From assembly GCA_002320665.1 (NCBI GenBank), contig DCKO01000035.1:1-30503 (forward strand): a stretch of 30,503 nucleotides of DNA, read 5' to 3'. The notes under the pieces are model-generated. The model ran no database searches. It had not been told where the DNA came from and saw only the letters and a list, made by a program, of their open reading frames with translations. Source of the DNA: Micavibrio sp. UBA1672. GTDB taxonomy: Bacteria; Pseudomonadota; Alphaproteobacteria; Micavibrionales; Micavibrionaceae. The position numbers and the translations under genes were made by a program. This document shows positions 1 through 6,967 of the stretch, piece by piece (position 1 is the stretch's first letter; every line of letters starts with the position of its first letter).

Positions 1-1
1 T

Positions 2-115
2 ACAAGTGGTCGGAATATCATGTTTAATCGGACTATTCACATGACGGCACGCAATAAATTCTGGCGTAAATTCGCTAAGCGACGAGGCTTGATGATAGAC
101 AAAAATTTCACTTAA
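2..115 (+). CDS. C-terminal end of an unidentified protein (cut by left edge)
   Basis: An open frame enters from the left edge and stops at a TAA at 113-115, giving the last 37 residues of a protein. The tail is basic (Arg/Lys-rich, with a WRKFAKRRG stretch) and ends in DKNFT. I cannot assign a family from so little. It would be convergent with the glycosyltransferase that ends at 154, leaving a 38-base gap. A neighbour in exopolysaccharide synthesis is plausible from context only. It may also be a chance open frame. Confidence 0.35.
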   Translation, partial: TSGRNIMFNRTIHMTARNKFWRKFAKRRGLMIDKNFT

Positions 116-153
116 AGGCAGGCATTGATTGAGGAATATTCCAACTTTCTTGC

Positions 154-1086
154 TCATGCCTCAATCCCCAAGGCCTTGGCGCGTTGCTGAAAGGCCCATT
201 CTGCGGCAGACCCTTTTCCCTCTTTCAAGGCCTTTAACTGATAGGATTGAATAAACTTGACCATATCCTTATCACCAAAGCGTTTTTCCCCTTGAAGCCA
301 TGCCTTGATATACCCATAGATCGAGAAAACCGTCCCCGTAATATAAGGTCTTTGCTTTAGGGAACGATATACTGAACTGGCCAGAAAGAATAAAGGATGT
401 GTTCCAATATGGAACTGCCCTTTGCCATGACGAATGCGCCCACGATAAATGCTTTTCTGACTAGAACCCATTGGACGTAAATGGATAAATTGTAAATCTT
501 CCGGCTCATCCCAGCTCAGCGCGCGCCAGCCAAACCAGCGTGCACGATGGCAATCATAGCCATCCCAACCCCCCTCGGCGACAAACCCGCCAATTTGCTC
601 GAAACATTCACGGCGGTAAAATTTAGTCATCCCGACCGAGGCCTCATCCCCGCAAAGCTCGCTCTTGCGCTCTCCTGTTTCTGGATGAATATAATAGGCC
701 TTACCGCTGCATGTGCCGAGCCTTGGGTCTTCATGCATACGCTGCATCAAAATCTCGAAATAGCGCGGCCTTAAATCCAGATCAACATCAAATTTGCACA
801 AGAAATCATACTCAGGAGCATCCACATGTTTCAGCCCCTCATTAAAGGCATGAATAACACCCGCGCCAACCTTGCGCTCGCCCTTGGGACGGGTCACAAT
901 TTTGATAAAAGGCATTTGCTCTTTATATTGATTGATAATCTCGACACTATTATCGCTTGAACCATCATCAACAATAACCCATTGCACAGGCTTGGTCGTC
1001 TGATTCAAAATCGATTGCAACGTCTTTTCAATATACGCCCCTTCATCCTTACATGGTGAAATCAGGACATATTTATTCTTCTCCAT
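154..1086 (-). CDS. Family 2 glycosyltransferase
   Basis: A 310-residue cytoplasmic or membrane-associated GT-A glycosyltransferase, expected to move a sugar from a nucleotide donor to a growing glycan. The N-terminus has the GT2 signature: LISPCKDEG, then VIVDDGSSDNS near residue 40. A DxD-type metal/nucleotide site (FDVDLD) lies near residue 100. A WDEPEDLQFIH segment lies near residue 195. No transmembrane segment is obvious. The ATG at 1086 is preceded by AAGGAAAC at a good ribosome-binding distance. It is transcribed divergently from the wecG-like gene. The acceptor and linkage cannot be told. It probably belongs to a general exopolysaccharide set next to the alginate genes rather than to alginate synthesis itself. 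Confidence 0.85.
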   Translation of the reverse strand: MEKNKYVLISPCKDEGAYIEKTLQSILNQTTKPVQWVIVDDGSSDNSVEIINQYKEQMPFIKIVTRPKGERKVGAGVIHAFNEGLKHVDAPEYDFLCKFDVDLDLRPRYFEILMQRMHEDPRLGTCSGKAYYIHPETGERKSELCGDEASVGMTKFYRRECFEQIGGFVAEGGWDGYDCHRARWFGWRALSWDEPEDLQFIHLRPMGSSQKSIYRGRIRHGKGQFHIGTHPLFFLASSVYRSLKQRPYITGTVFSIYGYIKAWLQGEKRFGDKDMVKFIQSYQLKALKEGKGSAAEWAFQQRAKALGIEA

Positions 1087-1176
1087 TGACCGTTTCCTTA
1101 AATATTAGCGCTGTTCTTATCCATAAACTCTGGTAAAGTTAGCCCAATGTTTTCCGCGAAAAAACTATGACATCTC

Positions 1177-1968
1177 GTGGAAAATAATCAAGGACTTAAA
1201 TCTATAGAGAACGCCAAATTCAGGAGAACAAAATTGGCTGAACTATACGCAGATCTCCACAAAGCGCTCAAAAAAACAGAGCAGAATTCCCTGAACTGGA
1301 GCGCAGAGCAAGCCTATACCCCAGACAAGACCAAACGCATTTTATTCCTGAACGCGCATGGGGTAAATATGGCTGTGCGCAATATAACTTTCCGCAAAGA
1401 ATTACTATCTAGCGATTATCTTTTACGTGATGGCATCGGGCTGGAACTTGGCTTTAAACTTCTAAAGTTCAAAGAAACACAAAATCTGAATGGCACAGAT
1501 TTAATTCCCGAAATTCTATCGAAAAATAAGGACAAGAAAATTGCCGTGTGGGGATCATCCGATGACGCCTTGGAAAAACTGCGAGAACGCTTAAGCGCAG
1601 AAGGTTACAATAACCTAGCCCCCTTCCAGCATGGTTTTCATGATGATAATTTTTATCTGAATGAATATAACAAAGTGCAACCTGATATTCTTGTGCTGTG
1701 TATGGGGATGCCGCGTCAGGAAGTCTTATCCGGCAAACTGTCAAAGCTTAACCATCACAGCCTGATCATTTGCGGTGGCGGCTGGGCAAATTTCTATTCC
1801 GGCCATAAAAAACGCGCCCCCGCATGGATCAGAAAACTGAAAATGGAATGGATTCACCGCTTATGCAGCGAGCCACTAAGATTAGGAAAAAGATATTCAA
1901 TTGACCTTATATATTATTTTTACGTCATATACAAAATCTCCCGTAACAAAGAAGAGTTCACAACATGA
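1177..1968 (+). CDS. WecG/TagA/CpsF family glycosyltransferase
   Basis: A 263-residue GT26-family enzyme; members transfer ManNAc, ManNAcA or glucose to a lipid-linked acceptor at the inner face of the membrane. Family landmarks in order: LNAHGVN near residue 53, LRDGIGLE near 82, NGTDLIPE near 104, LCMGMPRQE near 173, GGGWANFYSG near 198, then RAPAWIRKLKMEWIHRL with EPLRLGKRY near the C-terminus. The longest frame begins at GTG 1177 without a clear ribosome-binding site. An in-frame TTG at 1234 has AGGAG at 1222-1226 seven bases upstream and would remove 19 residues that match nothing conserved, so 1234 is a serious alternative start. Its stop overlaps the next gene (ATGA), indicating translational coupling. 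Confidence 0.85.
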   Translation: MENNQGLKSIENAKFRRTKLAELYADLHKALKKTEQNSLNWSAEQAYTPDKTKRILFLNAHGVNMAVRNITFRKELLSSDYLLRDGIGLELGFKLLKFKETQNLNGTDLIPEILSKNKDKKIAVWGSSDDALEKLRERLSAEGYNNLAPFQHGFHDDNFYLNEYNKVQPDILVLCMGMPRQEVLSGKLSKLNHHSLIICGGGWANFYSGHKKRAPAWIRKLKMEWIHRLCSEPLRLGKRYSIDLIYYFYVIYKISRNKEEFTT

Positions 1969-2861
1969 AAACATCGGTGATCATACCGAATTATAATTAC
2001 GCGCATTACCTGCCTTACGCAATTGAAAGCGTGCTCAACCAAAGCCGAAAAGTTGATGAGCTTATAGTTGTTGATGACGGCTCCACGGATAATTCCAAAG
2101 AAGTATTGGAAAGCTACGGCGATAAAATCATACCTATATTCCAGCCAAATTCTGGACAAGCCGCCGCCTTCAATACAGGCATCAATGAAACCTCTGGTGA
2201 TATAATCTTCTTATTGGATGCAGATGACCTCTTCCATCCCGAGAAAATAGAAATCATTGAAGGACTTTTTGAGAAAAACCCTGATGCCGACTGGATATTT
2301 CATAACCTCAAACATATCTCGGAAAAGGAACTTAAGAATAAAAACCGTGAGAATGACAACATAAGTAAACTTGATGTGGAAGTTCTGGATAAACGAAAGA
2401 TGATGAAAGACGGCAAGCTGGATTATTATGCCCCTGCAACCTCCGGTCTAAGCTTTCGCAAACCCCTGACGGATAAGATATTCCCCCTACCTGTTGCAGA
2501 TTCTATCTATATCAGCGACCACTACATCAAGTTTTTTGCATTATCACAAAGCCAAGGCATTCACATCAATAATGATCTCGGCCTGCAACTTATCCATGAG
2601 AATAATTTATATACAGGAAAAACTGACCACTTTAAAAAGGCGCGCCTTTTTATCAACACGGCTCTGCACTTAAAAGAAAACCAGCCAGCAATAAGTGCAT
2701 TTTGTGATAATATTTATACAGAAGGCCTAACCAGTTACAGCAAGGCCGGAGAACCGGAAGAGCTCAAAGAATTGATCCAAAAATACGATTCCACCATGGG
2801 CGTTTTGGAAAAAGCAAAAACAAGCCTAAAATACCGGATAAAAAAAAGCAGGCTAGTATAA
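1965..2861 (+). CDS. Family 2 glycosyltransferase
   Basis: A 298-residue GT2 enzyme. The N-terminus reads MKTSVIIPNYNYAHYL, followed by VDDGSTDNS near residue 40 and the metal-binding LLDADDLF near residue 84, all typical of the GT-A fold. There is no membrane segment. The start codon shares bases with the stop of the wecG-like gene (ATGA at 1965-1968), so the two form a coupled operon. The last codons overlap the terminator hairpin that serves the opposite-strand RTX gene. The donor and acceptor sugars cannot be predicted. Confidence 0.85.
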   Translation: MKTSVIIPNYNYAHYLPYAIESVLNQSRKVDELIVVDDGSTDNSKEVLESYGDKIIPIFQPNSGQAAAFNTGINETSGDIIFLLDADDLFHPEKIEIIEGLFEKNPDADWIFHNLKHISEKELKNKNRENDNISKLDVEVLDKRKMMKDGKLDYYAPATSGLSFRKPLTDKIFPLPVADSIYISDHYIKFFALSQSQGIHINNDLGLQLIHENNLYTGKTDHFKKARLFINTALHLKENQPAISAFCDNIYTEGLTSYSKAGEPEELKELIQKYDSTMGVLEKAKTSLKYRIKKSRLV

Positions 2862-2874
2862 AAACCTAGCCTGC
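2840..2874 (-). terminator. Intrinsic terminator of the minus-strand RTX/cadherin gene
   Basis: A perfect 9-bp stem pairs 2848-2856 with 2866-2874 around a 9-base loop. Read on the minus strand it is followed by eight U residues (A-run 2840-2847 on the plus strand), the classic rho-independent form. It lies 31 bases past the stop of the gene ending at 2905. Its left arm lies inside the last codons of the convergent plus-strand glycosyltransferase. On the plus strand no U-tract follows, so it works well in one direction only. Confidence 0.8.
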
Positions 2875-2904
2875 AACCCCTTCATGCGTAAAAGGAAATA
2901 GAAA

Positions 2905-5121
2905 TTAAACCGTGATAAGCGTGCCGCTTGTTTCCAGCGCGCTTTCATCTGTCAAACCAACAACATCAATCAATGTCGCGATCTGGACAAAATTATCCGC
3001 ACCGCCATCGGCATCAACTGAAATAATTGTATCTGAGCCATTATCTATTATCTGGACGAAATCTGTAATAGCATCGCTTAGCGGATCATAACCACTCAAG
3101 ATATCAGATATATCCAGCGCATCACCGCTTTCAAATGCCGAGATTGTCTCAGGTGTTACGAAATCACTATTGTCAAATGTATAAATGTCATCCGTATCAT
3201 TGATTGTCACATTAACGCGCTGTGTGGCAAAACCACCATTGCCGTCCGACACGGTATATATGAAACTCTCTGAGCCTACATAATCCGTATCAGGAGTGTA
3301 TGTTAGTGTATTATTCGCATTAATAATGACTGTTCCATGTGTAACATCAGCAACCGAAATCACTGTCATGATATCACCATCAGGATCAACATCATTAGCC
3401 TGTACGTTAAGTGTTTTTGACTCATTATCACCCATCGTAAAGTTATCCTTACCCAAATCCGGCGCGGCATTACTTGGCTCGGGATCGGTAACATCATTCA
3501 CAATGATATTAATGCGCTGCGTGGCATAACCACCATTCCCATCGGAAACTGTATAAACAAAGCTTTCTTCACCATGAAAGTTTTCATCCGGCGTATAAGT
3601 GATTGTACTATCCCCATTAATAACGGCCGTACCATGCGCTAGGCTACCCACTGAAATAACCGTCAAAGTATCACCATTTGGATCATAATCATTGGCAAGA
3701 ACATTCAGCGTCACAGATGTATCTTCATCCATGGTCGCATTGTCTTTTTCAAGCACAGGACCAACATTTGGCTCAACCTCATCTGCCACTTCATTAATCG
3801 TGACATTGATGCGCTGCGTCTGAAAACCACCATTCCCGTCAGAAACCACATATAGGAAACTCTCAGCACCAAAGAAATCAGGATCAGGCGTATAGGTAAT
3901 TGTGTTATCCGGATTAATCACAGCAGAACCATTCACCAGATTAGATACAGATACCACCGTCAATGTATCACCATTTGGATCATAATCATTCGCCAGTACA
4001 TTAATCGTTACCGAGGAATCCTCATCCACCGAGGCGCTATCCTTACCCAAGACAGGCTTCTCATTCGGTGGAATATACTGAACCACAGTAAAGCTTGCTG
4101 TTCCGATATCAGAATGCCCCTGCCCGTCTTCCAGAGTATAATCAAAGCTATCTGTGCCGTAGAAACCAGCATCCGGCGTGTACATAAAATCACCATTTGA
4201 AGCAATCAGAACCGTACCATTTGCCGTTGCATATGTACCAGCCACAACACTCAGCGTATCACCGTCTGGATCACTGTCCTCACCATTACCATTATCCTCT
4301 AATAAATTGGCAATAATGTTTGTATCTTGATCAAGCGTAAACTCATCATCTTCTGCGACAGGCGCAAGATTATACTGCGTGAAGACGCCATTCTCATATT
4401 CGCCATTGGCAAAGACCAGTTTTTCGACGCTGTCATCAATCGTATCGGTTCCTTCATCCCCAACAAGTGCTTCAACAGTAAGACCTGTAGAAATAGCAGT
4501 AATATTGTATTGGCTGTAATCCATTGAATAATACGCTGTATCGAAATCATCTCCACCATTAATTAAATCATCACCTGCACCACCTATAAGGTTATCATTA
4601 CCCGAACTGCCAAATAATCTATCTCCTCCTGCATCACCATGAATAATATCATTTCCAGATTGTCCGTTTAAAAAATCATCGCCTGCACCACCAAATAACG
4701 TATCATCCTCAAGGCCGCCATAGATATAGTCATCACCTGCACCACCATCAAGGATATCATTGCCATTATCACCATAAAGAATATCATTTCCATCATTAGA
4801 CCAGATCACATCATCACCATCATTGCCGTAAATGGTCATGGCACCTAAGGTATAAGTCGTACTGGCTAAATTAAGAATATCCTCCCCGGCAGAGCCAAAG
4901 ATTATCTCGATACTACTAAATTTTTGATTACCCGAAGAATCTTCAATATTCAGGATTTCATTCACCGCGGTCATAAATAAAGCATCTGTACCTGATGTTC
5001 CATGGTATGGCGTTACATCAATGCCATAAAGGCCATCAACCTCCAGCTCATACCCCGAATATGGATTAATAAAAGTTTGAGTCACCTGTTGCATAACAGG
5101 CGCGTAGAAATACGTCGCCAT
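2905..5121 (-). CDS. Secreted RTX protein with tandem cadherin-like domains and type I secretion tail
   Basis: A 738-residue protein expected to be exported by a type I system and to fold outside the cell with calcium. Residues about 98-193 are glycine/aspartate RTX nonapeptides (GGAGDD, YGDNGND and similar). Residues about 250-643 are four Ig/cadherin-like repeats with the signature DEDTSVTLNVLANDYDPNGD ... YTPD..F.G.ESF.Y.VSDGNGG. The last about 95 residues match the type I secretion C-terminal domain (SGYDPLSDAITDFVQ, SVDADGGADNFVQIATL). There is no N-terminal signal peptide, as expected. The ATG at 5121 is preferred over GTG at 5142 because GAGGGGG (5129-5135) sits just upstream of it. 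No catalytic domain is seen; a matrix adhesin or polymer-binding protein is likely. Its tail resembles those of the epimerase homologue and the RTX protein at the right edge. Confidence 0.8.
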   Translation of the reverse strand: MATYFYAPVMQQVTQTFINPYSGYELEVDGLYGIDVTPYHGTSGTDALFMTAVNEILNIEDSSGNQKFSSIEIIFGSAGEDILNLASTTYTLGAMTIYGNDGDDVIWSNDGNDILYGDNGNDILDGGAGDDYIYGGLEDDTLFGGAGDDFLNGQSGNDIIHGDAGGDRLFGSSGNDNLIGGAGDDLINGGDDFDTAYYSMDYSQYNITAISTGLTVEALVGDEGTDTIDDSVEKLVFANGEYENGVFTQYNLAPVAEDDEFTLDQDTNIIANLLEDNGNGEDSDPDGDTLSVVAGTYATANGTVLIASNGDFMYTPDAGFYGTDSFDYTLEDGQGHSDIGTASFTVVQYIPPNEKPVLGKDSASVDEDSSVTINVLANDYDPNGDTLTVVSVSNLVNGSAVINPDNTITYTPDPDFFGAESFLYVVSDGNGGFQTQRINVTINEVADEVEPNVGPVLEKDNATMDEDTSVTLNVLANDYDPNGDTLTVISVGSLAHGTAVINGDSTITYTPDENFHGEESFVYTVSDGNGGYATQRINIIVNDVTDPEPSNAAPDLGKDNFTMGDNESKTLNVQANDVDPDGDIMTVISVADVTHGTVIINANNTLTYTPDTDYVGSESFIYTVSDGNGGFATQRVNVTINDTDDIYTFDNSDFVTPETISAFESGDALDISDILSGYDPLSDAITDFVQIIDNGSDTIISVDADGGADNFVQIATLIDVVGLTDESALETSGTLITV
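3190..4065 (-). repeat. Three tandem cadherin-like coding repeats
   Basis: Three consecutive coding units of roughly 290-300 bases are similar at both protein and DNA level; a fourth, more diverged unit lies at about 4070-4375. For example, the stretches near 3662-3706 and 3958-4002, encoding the LANDYDPNGDTLTV motif, differ at only a few bases. Such similarity suggests internal duplication or gene conversion and makes copy-number change by recombination likely. Confidence 0.7.
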
Positions 5122-5161
5122 TGTGTTTCCCCCTCTTAACACACATATATAATTTACATAA

Positions 5162-5190
5162 ATATTACACTATATTTTACATAAAATCAA
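5162..5190 (-). promoter_or_regulatory. Candidate sigma-70-type promoter for the RTX/cadherin gene
   Basis: On the minus strand, TTGATT (5185-5190) and TAATAT (5162-5167) are separated by exactly 17 bases. This places a start site near 5155, about 35 bases before the ATG at 5121. The match is to the general -35/-10 consensus. The A+T-rich surroundings make chance matches common, so this is a prediction only. Confidence 0.4.
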
Positions 5191-5262
5191 CTAGTATTTT
5201 TAAGCCTCTCTACACTTAAAGTTAAAGAGGACTAAAGCATTGTTTCTGAACAATAATATTTA

Positions 5263-6705
5263 TTAGAACTGAAAGTATAGGAACGGAGAATAGCTCATTG
5301 CAATTAAACGAGACACAGCGATAACAAATAAAGCAAACACAAAAGTTTGCATCACAATGCCAGGCTTAGTTTGCATCGCTACACTGCCCTTGGAAAGCTC
5401 GACCGGAATGCGGTTTTTCTCGAAATGCGGGGCAATAAAGACCAGAGCAAGCCCAGCAAACATAGCCACAAGATGCAGCCCCTTCACCTGCCAAGCAAGC
5501 GCATCACTAAGACCAAAGCCATTCATTCCTGCCATCGCCGAGAAGAATGCAAAAGCCGATTCTACATTATGTGCACGGAAGAGAACCCAACCAATCATCA
5601 CAAAGACAAAGGTCATCAACATAGTCGAGTAATACTTAAAAATACCTTGCGGTGCTTTCGGATCAACACCCAACATGCGTTCAATCGCCAAGATAATACC
5701 GTGCCATGCGCCCCAAAGAATAAACGTCCAATTGGCACCATGCCATAAGCCGCCAAGAAGCATCGTAAGGAACAAGTTCACATAAGTACGCACATTACCC
5801 TTACGGCTTCCCCCCAAAGGAATATAGAGATAATCCCGCAGCCACGTGGAAAGACTAATATGCCAGCGACGCCAGAATTCGGTAATAGAACGACTAATAT
5901 AAGGATTATTGAAGTTCTCAATAAAACGGAAACCCATCATAAGCGCCAAACCCACAGCCATTTCACTATAACCCGCAAAGTCATAATAAAGTTGGATTGT
6001 ATAGGCTATTGTACCGATCCATGCATCCGCCATTGTTGGATTTTCCAAGGCAAACGCCGCATCAGCCAAAGGCGCAACTGAATCCGCAATCAAGACTTTC
6101 TTGGCGAAACCACACATAAAACGATACGCTCCTTCCGAGAACTTATCAGTGCTATGTGTACGCGAGGTAAACTGCCAAGCAAGATCTTTATACCGCAAAA
6201 CCGGCCCTGCAATCAGATGCGGGAACAACGTTATAAAAGCCGCAAAATCAAAGAGGTTCTTTGTTGCCGGTGTATCTTGCCGCCACACATCCACGATATA
6301 GCTAATTGCGTGGAAGACAAAGAAAGAGATACCAATGGGTAAAAGCACCTCTACGATACCCGTCGGGGCATCCATGCCAAACATATCAAGCATCGCATGA
6401 AAGCTATCAACACCAAAATTAAAGTATTTGTAGTAGCCAAGGGTCAGGAGATTGGCAATTACCCCACCCCGAAGAAGCCATTTAGCACAAGGCTTGTCGC
6501 GATATTTCTCGATCAAAAGGGCTACAAACCAACTTCCGCCAATAATAGCATAAAGCATAAACAGGAAATCCAGACGCCACCACGCGTAAAATAAGGAACT
6601 CCCGATCAAAATGATCATAGAACGCATAAAACGTGGCGAAAGATAATAAACCAACAGGAATATCGGCAAAAACGCGAACAGGAATATCGGGGATGCAAAT
6701 ACCAT
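5263..6705 (-). CDS. algI: AlgI, MBOAT-family alginate O-acetylation membrane protein
   Basis: A 480-residue polytopic inner-membrane protein of the membrane-bound O-acyltransferase family. It is thought to pass acetyl groups from a cytoplasmic donor across the membrane to AlgJ/AlgX for acetylation of mannuronate. Hydrophobic segments run along the whole chain. The MBOAT core is clear: LLPIGISFFVFHAISY near 121-136, NNPYISRSITEFWRRWHISLS near 266-286, and GGLWHGANWTFILWGAWHG with the invariant histidine at position 322. Length agrees with Pseudomonas AlgI. The ATG at 6705 has an upstream GAGGGGAAGA. The gene stands apart from algJ, algF and the algX genes, which lie 9 kb or more to the right. 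Two terminator-like hairpins lie between it and the preceding epimerase gene, so it probably has its own promoter. Confidence 0.92.
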   Translation of the reverse strand: MVFASPIFLFAFLPIFLLVYYLSPRFMRSMIILIGSSLFYAWWRLDFLFMLYAIIGGSWFVALLIEKYRDKPCAKWLLRGGVIANLLTLGYYKYFNFGVDSFHAMLDMFGMDAPTGIVEVLLPIGISFFVFHAISYIVDVWRQDTPATKNLFDFAAFITLFPHLIAGPVLRYKDLAWQFTSRTHSTDKFSEGAYRFMCGFAKKVLIADSVAPLADAAFALENPTMADAWIGTIAYTIQLYYDFAGYSEMAVGLALMMGFRFIENFNNPYISRSITEFWRRWHISLSTWLRDYLYIPLGGSRKGNVRTYVNLFLTMLLGGLWHGANWTFILWGAWHGIILAIERMLGVDPKAPQGIFKYYSTMLMTFVFVMIGWVLFRAHNVESAFAFFSAMAGMNGFGLSDALAWQVKGLHLVAMFAGLALVFIAPHFEKNRIPVELSKGSVAMQTKPGIVMQTFVFALFVIAVSRLIAMSYSPFLYFQF

Positions 6706-6723
6706 CTTTTAGGTCTTCCCCTC

Positions 6724-6777
6724 TTTCATGTGACATGAAAAAAGAACGCGCCCTTTTCTTATCAAGAAAAAGACGCG
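6724..6777 (-). promoter_or_regulatory. Terminator-like leader hairpin plus second hairpin ahead of algI
   Basis: Read on the minus strand, an imperfect stem (6764-6777 with 6747-6760; 8 bp plus 4 bp around a small internal loop and bulge, 3-base loop) is followed by GTTCTTTTTT, which looks like an intrinsic terminator. The U-tract is also the first arm of a second 7-bp hairpin (6734-6740 with 6724-6730). That hairpin lies directly before the purine-rich GAGGGGAAGA upstream of the algI start. The two structures share bases and cannot both form fully. This may be a simple terminator or an attenuator; the sequence alone does not decide. Confidence 0.45.
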
Positions 6778-6941
6778 GGACTTATGTATTTTCTGTGTCG
6801 CCCCGTTTTCTGTCATAACCATTCTTCGTTTTTATTTAGAATGCGGGGTCATTATATAAACACTGATTTCAAAAAAATCCAGTTTTATCTTATAAATAGA
6901 GTGATTTATTTCCTTTCTCTACTATAGAAAAGATAAAACCA

Positions 6942-6967
6942 GAGGCTAATGATTAAACATTAGCCTC
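6942..6967 (-). terminator. Intrinsic terminator at the end of the epimerase-like gene
   Basis: A perfect 10-bp stem (6942-6951 with 6958-6967) has a 6-base loop that contains the stop codon of the upstream gene. On the minus strand it is followed by a U-rich stretch (GGTTTTATCTTTTC). The stem overlaps the last codons, so a ribosome terminating there would cover part of it. Confidence 0.7.

Noticed and set aside
127..166. Inverted repeat 127-134 / 159-166 near the left edge
   Set aside because: Loop of 24 bases, no U-tract on either side, and one arm lies in coding sequence; not convincing as a terminator.
4545..4830. Short periodic repeats that might look like a CRISPR array
   Set aside because: They encode RTX GGxGxDxxx nonapeptides in frame, with no constant spacer/repeat structure. 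No CRISPR array was seen anywhere in the window.
5239..5254. 6-bp hairpin just past the algI stop
   Set aside because: A/T-rich, short and without a continuous U-tract; too weak to call a terminator.
5347..5748. A 133-codon open frame on the plus strand
   Set aside because: It lies wholly inside algI on the opposite strand, has no ribosome-binding site and codes for a basic, low-information sequence; a shadow of a real gene.
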